A stretch of 64,000 nucleotides of DNA, taken from Eonycteris spelaea (taxonomy: Eukaryota; Chordata; Mammalia; Chiroptera; Pteropodidae). The DNA lies in contig PUFA01000116.1 of the NCBI GenBank assembly GCA_003508835.1, forward strand, positions 992,001 to 1,056,000, given 5' to 3'. Of this stretch, positions 57,701-64,000 are shown one piece after another. Positions within the stretch are counted from its first letter, which is position 1. The number at the start of each line of letters is the position of its first letter. Below the pieces are notes generated by a model. That model was given only the letters and a program-made list of their open reading frames with translations, ran no database searches and had not been told where the DNA came from. The translations under genes and the position numbers were made by a program.

Positions 57701-60700
57701 ATGAAGTCGAGGTGTCAGTAGGGCTGAGTCCCTCTGAGCTGGAGGGGAGGGTCCAGCTGCCTCGCCCAGCTGCCACCGGCACTCCCTGGCTTGTGGCCAC
57801 GTCACCCTAGGGCGTCTTCAGGACCAGCACCTTCAAGTCAGTCTCTCTGCTGTGTCTCCACAGCACCTTCTCTCTGGGTCCTTCGCTCTCCCTCTGCCTC
57901 CTTTTGGGGACACCTGTGGTGGCCTTCGGGGCCGGCCCTGGTGCTCGAGGCGAACCTCCCCATCTCAAGATCCCTAAGCTAATCACACCCGCAGATGTGT
58001 CTTTTTCCAAGTACGGTAGCACTTCTAGGTTCCAGGAACGAGGACCCGACATCGCTGGGCCCGTAATTCTGCCTGCCACAGTGTTTCTCCCCAAACGTAA
58101 GACCAGCTAACCCTTAGCGTTTACTCCGTCTGTGCAACAGATAGGCATCCTCACTCTCCCGTGTCGCACAGCAGCCGAGGCACGGAGAGGTGAGTCGGTG
58201 GCAGCCCCAGGGCGCCGGCCCAGGCATTTGGCTCCGAGGACCATGCCCTTGGCCTCTGCACTTCCTGCCTCCGTAACACTGCATTCGTGGAAAGGCTGAG
58301 TGCCCGCGAAGCTGGAAGGTTTGAAGAAGACTAAGGGGATGATGAGGACGCGGGAGGGAAGGAGAGCAGGGAGGAAGGAGAGTAGAAATGAGGGAAGAAA
58401 AGGAGTCACTCAGAGGGGCCCGGGGCGAGTGCCCCCCGAGTTGCTCCTGGCATTCCGCAGTTCCCGAGACTCTCCCAGACCTGAGCCGTCATTTCAAAGG
58501 ACTCGTCAGTCCTGGGCTTGTCTCAAACGCTCCCTGCCCCCTGCTTTCTTCCTTCCCTCCCTGTCTCAAACGTTCTTTCCGGAGGAAAAACTCGGAGCGG
58601 GCCCTGGTGGTCTCACGTCTCCCTCGTCTGCAGGGCACGAAAGCTACGTGACCTTCTGTCAGCTGGAGAACGAGGCCGCCTTCACCTGCAGCGCCGACCG
58701 CACCATCAGGAAGTGGGACGTGCTGACCGGGCAGTGCCTGCAGGTGTTCCGGGGACACACATCCATTGTGAACAGGTCAGCGTGGGCTGGGGCCCCGAGG
58801 ACACCAGGCAGCGAAGGCTTAGCCTCTTGTCACAGAACCTGGCCGGGTCCCCGGGGTACACAGACTGTGGGGCCTCTGCCTTGGAGAAGCGAAGCTTCTC
58901 TGGGGAAATCCATGTGTGGATGCGGGGGGCGGTCATTCCGAAGCATATAGCGATGAAGGCCCAGGACAGAAGTGCCCCCAGGTGTGACAAGTGCTAACGG
59001 GCCAGGGCTGCAGGTGGGGAAGGGAGGCACCTGCCCCCTGCTAGGCACAGGGGAAGGCAGTGGAGGCCACAGCTCCTAAGATGGGAACAAATTCCAGAGG
59101 AAATGGCTTAATTGGCACCTGACAGTGCGCCAGGGGCTTGAAGAAAGAGCACAATGGGACGTTCTGAGGACGGTTCTGAGGACGGAGTCCAGGGTGTTTT
59201 TAAACCTCTCCTCTCCAGGTTGCTGTTGAAAACACCCTTTGTGGGCCATGAGCAGCTGGAAGGGCAGAGGCCGGGGGCAGGTGGGGGAAGCCGCGTCTCA
59301 GGTTGTAACAGGAAACTTCTCAGCTGCTCCTCAAGAGGGAATCTGGACGACGAGGGCTGGAAACTGTGCTCTGCCAGGTGTAGGCTCACACACACACTCG
59401 CTGCACACACACTCGCTGCACACACACTCACTGCTTTCGAGCGGTAGACGTTTGCGTTCAGGGCCTGTGCTCACACACGGGTCATGCTCCTGAGGCGAGG
59501 ACATGTTTTCAGAGCCAGGCCAGGCATGTGAGCGTCCAGGGGCGCTGACAAGGCCCGGCGACCCCGCCCTCGCATGCCAGGCCGCAGCCGCAGCCATGGC
59601 GGCCGGCCTCACTTCCCGTGACTTGCAGGAAGCGAGAGTGAGGCAGGGGTGAGGGGCGTGGGCGGGGCGCGGGCCAAGGTCTGTCCTCTCCAGTGGTCCT
59701 TCTCCCCTCCAGCCCGTGCCAGGCTCCAGGCGGAGGGAGGGGGTGCCCCCGACCTCACCCCTCTGTCCCCACACCGATGACACACCCCCATTCCAGGTGG
59801 CCTTGGCTCTGCCCTGTGTGGTCTCCTCTCCTGGGGGCTCAGAGCTTCTTGATGAGGGTGTATAAACAGGCCCTTTGAAGCTGTACCCAAAGCTCTATAC
59901 CAAACGAATGTTTGTTTTCCTGGGGAGAAGTTCTTAGCTTTCACCAACACGAGAATAAGAATCATGAGTTTTTACTACTTGGGAGGCCTCTTTTCCCCTG
60001 CGGCAGAGGGTGGAGGGGGGTGGACAGACCCTCTCTGCTCCTCCCACCAAATCCCTTGGGGCCCTTGGCCCAGGACTGTGCCCTGGAGCTGGAGTGTCCC
60101 CAACAGACGAGCCTGGATGAGGTTCTGCTGTGGGAGCAGACGGCAGACACCCACCCCCACACCCCCATCCCGCCCCCGCTTGTCTCTGACTGTGCCTCCC
60201 CTGACCTCATGGATGTCACCCGTGGGCTGATCGGGGGCCAGTGCTGTGAGAGCGTCAGCGAGGGCTGGCCTGTGGGCTGGGAGCAGAGTCCCCTGCAGAA
60301 CTCCTGGGGCTCCCCAGCTTTCCCATGCCTCCTCCGTCGCAAATGCCTGTCCTTCCCCTGGGGTCTGACCTGTCGCTGGGGTGACCAGCGTGTCCCACTT
60401 CACCCAGAGCCTTCCAGGTTTTCGAACTGCAGTTCTGGGCAAACCGGGAGGGTGGGCCTCCCCACTGTACTCTGGCTTCCGTGACCGCGGGTGGCTGCTA
60501 TGGGCCCACGTCGGGAGGAGGGAGAGACCGAGGGGGGATTCTGGGTGGTGTCCCAGAGAAGGGTGCCTCGGGCTGGATTCAGGAGGTGAGTGTGGCCGCT
60601 GGGTGGAGGGACAGTGTCTTCCGGCTGCAGTGCAGAGGCAGCTGACCTCCGGCCTGGGCAGATGTCCACACGGAAGTGGGTGGAGGCGTGGATGGCAGTG

Positions 60701-62230
60701 ACCGAGGGAGCCCTAGTCTGTGGGTGGTGGAATCTGGAGGCCAGGCCTCTGCCTGGGGCTGCTGACATTTCCAGGCGGGCTCTCCTGGTCCCCGCCTGTC
60801 CCCCTGAAGCAGGGGGCCCGGGACACTCCAGCCCACGACTTCCTCCGGGAGCGTGTCGTGCCTCCCACCAGCTGGGCTCACTGACCACGTAAGACCCCAG
60901 CCGGGGGGATCCTGTGACAGCCCGCCGGGCAGCCCTGCACGCCCTGACTGCTGACCTTCCCCTTCTCACCACCAGGATCCTGGTCGCCAACAACCAGCTG
61001 TTCAGCAGCTCCTACGACCGGACGGCTCGTGCCTGGAGCGTGGACGCGGGGCAGGTCTCCCAGGAGTTCCGGGGCCACCGCAACTGTGTGCTGACTCTCG
61101 CCTACTCCGCGCCCTGGGACCTCCCCGGGCCCCCTTCGAGGAGGAGGCTGTGGCCGGGGGGCTGCTGGTGACGGGCAGCACGGACGGCACGGCGAAGGTG
61201 TGGCAGGTGGCCAGCGGCTGCTGCCATCAGACCCTGCGGGGCCACACGGGCGCCGTGCTGTGCCTCGTGCTCGACGCGCCCAGCCACACGGCCTTCACGG
61301 GCAGCACGGACACCACCGTCCGCGCCTGGGACATCCTGAGCGGAGAGCAGCTGCGAGTGTTCCGGGAGCACCAGGGCTCCGTCATCTGTCTGGAGGTGAG
61401 GCCCGCCGCTGCCCGCGAGGCCTCCGGCTTGCCCTCCGAGCCGCTGCCCTGCCCCAGGGCGCTCGGCAGCCGGGGACGCCTCACAGAGAACCAGCAGCGA
61501 TCAGATCACCTCACAGCTCTGGAGGCCGGTGTCTCGGGGTGGAGAGAGGGGCGGCTTGGGTGGTTTCGTGTGAGGCCCTCTCCTTGGCTTGCGGATGGCC
61601 ATCTCCCCACTCCGCCCGCCGGGGTCTCCCTCTGTATCCCCGTTTCCTCTCTTCTAAGGACCCCAGTCACGCTGGCTCAGGCAGGAACCGCCAAGCCACA
61701 CCCGGCCCTGCTAATCACGGTGCCAGCAAACATCGGGGCTCCTCGCTCTTGCAGTGCTGAGTGCTGGACGGGTCACACTGTGACCCCCCCCCTCCCCCAG
61801 GAGGGGCTGGCACGATCCTCATTTGCCAGTGAAGCAGCTGAGGAGCAGAGTCAGTGACTTGGCCGAGGGCAAAGTGATGGTCAAGACGTGAGGCCATCAC
61901 CTGCCGCCCGCTCCCTGTGGGGAAGGGAGCAGCCGGGGTTCTCGGTGCTGGAGGGGGCAGTGCGCCCCCCTCCCCCGCAGGGGCCTGCCGGCTCACGCAG
62001 TTGCGCCACTGCACGCCCCTCCCTCCCTGGGGCCTCTGAGCCACCCCTGGCGGTGGCACCAGTGTCTGCGCCGACCTCCCCTCCTTCTCCCCAGCTCGCG
62101 AACCAGCACGTGTACTCGGGCAGTGCCGACAGGACGGTCAAGTGCTGGCTGGCGGACACCGGCGAGCGCGTGCGCACGTTCCCCGCGCACAGGCACAGCG
62201 TGAGCGCCCTCAAGTACCACGCCGGCACCT
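54353..62230 (+). CDS. WDR86: WDR86, WD repeat domain 86 (exons 1-4; 3' partial; frameshift in exon 3)
   Basis: Joined exons are 54353-54515, 58634-58775, 60976-61395 and 62095-62230. WDR86 is a cytosolic WD40 beta-propeller protein whose role is not established. The start is MGGGGSALRVCAEHRGGINW. WD-type repeats end in the blades GTARLW (37-42), TIRKWD (78-83), TARAWS (118-123), then GTAKVW and TTVRAWD in exon 3 and RTVKCW in exon 4. Splice phases fit throughout and all introns are GT-AG. The last part, about 88 residues with the final repeats by comparison with the human protein (about 376 residues), lies past 64000. In exon 3, after ...WDLPGP (150-154), a run of five C at 61130-61134 leaves one base too few: the frame in use reaches TGA at 61169-61171, while the next base-shifted frame restores the conserved repeats. 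As in CRYGN this is a homopolymer indel. Confidence 0.93.
54885..55015 (-). repeat. MIR SINE fragment
   Basis: aggcggggaaacggaggccc then agagttaagtaacttgcccg and gggtcacacagccagtgcgg is reverse-complement MIR. Confidence 0.8.
57640..58085 (-). repeat. ERVL-MaLR LTR, antisense
   Basis: acggtgctggaggccacagg, gtcgaggtgtcagtagggct, ccggcactccctggcttgtg and gcagatgtgtctttttccaa then gtacgg, ending cctgccacag. This is the reverse complement of an MLT1/MST-like LTR, the same family type as at 33815-34225. Confidence 0.75.
58105..58275 (-). repeat. MIR SINE fragment
   Basis: aacagataggcatcctcact, cagcagccgaggcacggaga then ggtgagtcggtggcagcccc, reverse-complement MIR, diverged. Confidence 0.5.
58634..58775 (+). 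CDS. WDR86: WDR86 exon 2 (residues 55-102)
   Basis: Acceptor ctgcag ends at 58633 and donor gtcagc starts at 58776. 142 nt coding the second WD repeat, with CSADRTIRKWDVLTGQCLQV and the GHTSIVN start of the next. Confidence 0.94.
58776..60975 (+). other. WDR86: WDR86 intron 2
   Basis: A 2.2-kb GC-rich intron with a small 15-bp tandem repeat at 59389-59433. No other recognisable element. Confidence 0.85.
59389..59433 (+). repeat. 15-bp tandem repeat, three copies
   Basis: cacacacactcgctg occurs at 59389, 59404 and, with one change, 59419. Confidence 0.9.
60976..61395 (+). CDS. WDR86: WDR86 exon 3 (third to fifth WD repeats) with one-base frameshift
   Basis: Acceptor accaccag ends at 60975 and donor gtgagg starts at 61396. 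The exon is 420 nt; 421 would keep the frame between exons 2 and 4. The left part codes ILVANNQLFSSSYDRTARAW and the right part, one frame over, VTGSTDGTAKVWQVASGCC and GEQLRVFREHQGSVICLE. The break is in the gggccccctt segment around 61127-61136. Confidence 0.92.
61396..62094 (+). other. WDR86: WDR86 intron 3
   Basis: A 699-bp intron. An MIR-like stretch lies at 61790-61890 (ctcatttgccagtgaagcag, cagtgacttggccgagggca). Nothing else is recognised. Confidence 0.8.
61790..61890 (-). repeat. MIR SINE fragment
   Basis: A reverse-complement MIR centre: tcctcatttgccagtgaagc then gagtcagtgacttggccgag. Diverged. Confidence 0.5.
62095..62230 (+). CDS. WDR86: WDR86 exon 4 (sixth WD repeat)
   Basis: Acceptor ccccag ends at 62094 and donor gtaagt starts at 62231. 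136 nt: LANQHVYSGSADRTVKCWLA then ...VSALKYHAGT plus one base. The next exon should begin in phase 1 and is not found before 64000. Confidence 0.94.
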
Positions 62231-62619
62231 GTAAGTGGCCCTGGCCCTGGCCCCGCCCGCCCCAGCCCACCGCTCTGGCCTTGTCCCTGCCCGTCCCCGT
62301 CGCTCCTCGCCCTCCACCAAACCCTCCCTGCTCCGGGCCTCTCCGCTTCTCCCCCGAGGCTCGCGCTGTGAGCCTCAGCTGCCCTGTAGGACGGTCAGCG
62401 CCCAGGGGCAGTGGCCAGGCCACCGCCATGCATTAGTTCCTTCCGCGTTATTTAACAGGGAAGGTCCACATAAGGGCGTGGGGACCCCTGCCCACACTCA
62501 CACCACAAGAACGTGCAGCCACCTCCGTGTTCAGAGGCCCTAGGTTCAAGAGCACATCTGAAGGACACATTCTATCTAATTCTTAGAATGAGACAGTGAC
62601 ACCACTTACTCCAGCCAGA

Positions 62620-63050
62620 CTTGAGGGACATTACGTTTGACTACAGATAACAGAAAACCCAGATAACCGTGGTTTAAATGTGATTTGTTTTTCTCTCAGG
62701 AGAATTTTAAGGGACATCAGTCTAAGTTGGAATGGATGGCTCCACGAAGTTATCAGGCGCCCGCATTCCTTGTTTCCTTCATCATCCTTAGCACATACCT
62801 TCTAGCTTTAAGGGGGCCTCATGGTTTAAGAGAGCTGCGAGAGCTCCAGCCATCATGTCATATTTCAGGCAGGCAGGAAGAAGATGAAGGAAGGGAAAAA
62901 GGATGAGTCTCCTAGCTGTGTAGGCCCCTAGAAGCTCCACCCAAAGACTTCTGTATATACCTCTTTGACCCCTGCCTTCAAGAGAGGCTGAATAACAAAA
63001 TCTCTTATTTGGGGACATTGCTCCCAGGATCAATCAGGATTATTTTGTAA
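62620..63050 (+). repeat. Old interspersed repeat, class not assigned
   Basis: gataacagaaaacccagata then accgtggtttaaatgtgatt and ttttctctcagg, followed by cctcatggtttaagagagct and cgagagctccagccatcatg, then gatcaatcaggatta, follow a familiar mammalian repeat. I do not recall its family name with confidence. Confidence 0.4.
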
Positions 63051-63280
63051 AGAAAGAAGGGCAGAATGGTTTATTAGGTAGGCAACAAGCTATCTCTCTC
63101 ACAGGCCTCAAATTGTCACACATCCAGGCTTTGCTGGCTCTGTCCAGCTGCCTTGCCACCTGTTACACGCCACAGAAGACAGACTGTTCCAGAGAGGCAG
63201 CCGCCCAGCCTCACCACACCTGAAAATCTCTTTCCCGATGCAATCCCCAAAGTTGTTTTGCCATTAGCCCTCCTCCCCAC

Positions 63281-63287
63281 TGCACGC

Positions 63288-63335
<48 letters not shown>
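63281..63335 (+). repeat. Perfect alternating CG/CA tract
   Basis: Fifty-five bases of strict pyrimidine-purine alternation: tgcacgcgcgtgcgcgcgcg then CA repeats. A strong Z-DNA candidate. Confidence 0.93.
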
Positions 63336-63336
<1 letters not shown>

Positions 63337-64000
63337 ACAGTGGCAGGAAGCCACGGAGCTGAGCCTGAGAGCCATCTTCCTAGCACTGGAGTGAGGGGGC
63401 AAACCGGGGGGAGGGGGACGCTAAGGATCACAGTGGAAAATTCACGTCGACTTCACAGCACAGGTGTTAGACGGAGACAGAATGTGGGTCTCTGAAAATA
63501 GAGCCCGAGATACCCTCGGGATTTAGGTGTCTGACAGGGAAAAATTATTTTTACCTTCTTCCTGTGTCCAAACCTGTAAGTGTGATGATGGCTCTGCTCC
63601 CAAGTCTGGGACCTCTGATTTGAAAAGGAAGAATATTGCCTAGGGGGTGGGCTGCCCCGTGGCCATAGCTGGGATGGGAGCTGCTGCTGTATCCGATCCC
63701 GGGGACCCCGCCTGCTGCCCATTGTTATGGAGCGTTGGTCCTCGGTCTTTGCCGAGGGCGGCAGGATGCTTAGACCCTCTTCCCACCCAGGGGATGTGCA
63801 GCAGCTACACAGAGTTGGTGGGGAGGGGAAGGCAGGCAAGGAGCTGGAGACCCAGCAATGAAAATTTGCCTCCGGGCTACCTACATTCACAGGTGGCTTT
63901 AGTAGAAAGGCTCGGAATAAGCAGGCGAACACAGGAAGAGGGGTAGGGAGCACTCTGCAGGTGCCCACTGTAGCACGCTTAGGCTCAGGCTGCAGGAAGG

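Larger units (their letters stand above)
54516..58633 (+). other. WDR86: WDR86 intron 1
   Basis: A 4.1-kb intron. It holds an MIR (54885-55015), a MaLR LTR (57640-58085) and another MIR (58105-58275). Poly-T at 56146-56158 is the only other notable item. 55030-57600 shows no gene. Confidence 0.85.
62231..64000 (+). other. WDR86: WDR86 intron 4 (5' part, open at window end)
   Basis: No continuation of WDR86 coding sequence is visible. 62620-63050 looks like an old interspersed repeat and 63281-63335 is an alternating CG/CA tract. 63340-64000 shows nothing recognised. Confidence 0.75.

Noticed and set aside
62231..64000. Search for the next WDR86 exon
   Set aside because: No acceptor followed by the expected LFTGSGD-type repeat sequence was found, so it probably lies outside the window.

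Overview
This window is nuclear DNA from a placental mammal. It carries three spliced protein-coding genes in a row, all on the + strand: RHEB (the window begins inside its first intron and holds exons 2-8), CRYGN (gamma-N crystallin, complete on four exons) and WDR86 (exons 1-4; the 3' end lies beyond the window). In human these three genes are also adjacent and share one orientation, at 7q36.1, so this is a conserved block. There are no operons, bacterial genes, CRISPR arrays or free-standing RNA genes. The species cannot be named from the sequence. I saw no Alu, rodent B1/B2, ruminant Bov-tA, pig PRE-1 or carnivore tRNA-Lys SINE. All recognisable repeats are old and shared among mammals (MIR, L2, old L1, MaLR LTRs, hAT DNA transposon fossils). 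That argues against a primate, rodent, ruminant, pig or dog/cat source and leaves other placental lineages open.

Layout. 1-10079 is RHEB intron 1. 10080-27903 holds RHEB exons 2-8 with a short 3'UTR. The seven exons read without interruption and give residues 18-184 of RHEB, ending in the CSVM farnesylation box, and match the human protein as I remember it. 27904-36226 is intergenic and rich in L2, L1, MER5-like and MaLR fossils. A CpG-rich promoter at 36040-36330 leads into CRYGN (36291-41148, poly(A) signal 41234). 41260-52950 is intergenic and contains a long composite antisense L1. A strong CpG island (about 52950-54700) covers the WDR86 promoter and first exon, and WDR86 exons run from 54353 to 62230.

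Roles. RHEB is the farnesylated small GTPase that activates mTORC1 on lysosomes. CRYGN is a beta/gamma-crystallin family lens protein. WDR86 is a WD40 beta-propeller protein of unknown function. They are neighbours by synteny, not by shared pathway.

The most notable observations are two single-base frameshifts, one in CRYGN exon 4 (a run of five G) and one in WDR86 exon 3 (a run of five C). Each disrupts a frame that is otherwise well preserved. Because both sit in homopolymers in adjacent, otherwise intact genes, sequencing or assembly error is the simplest explanation, but loss of the genes in this species must be considered. Other points are a MAF-element-plus-TATA arrangement at the CRYGN promoter, a (CA/TG)-rich array in each CRYGN intron, a 55-bp perfectly alternating purine-pyrimidine tract in WDR86, and a small retroelement insertion nested in an older L1 with a visible target-site duplication. 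I found no convincing previously undescribed biological system here.
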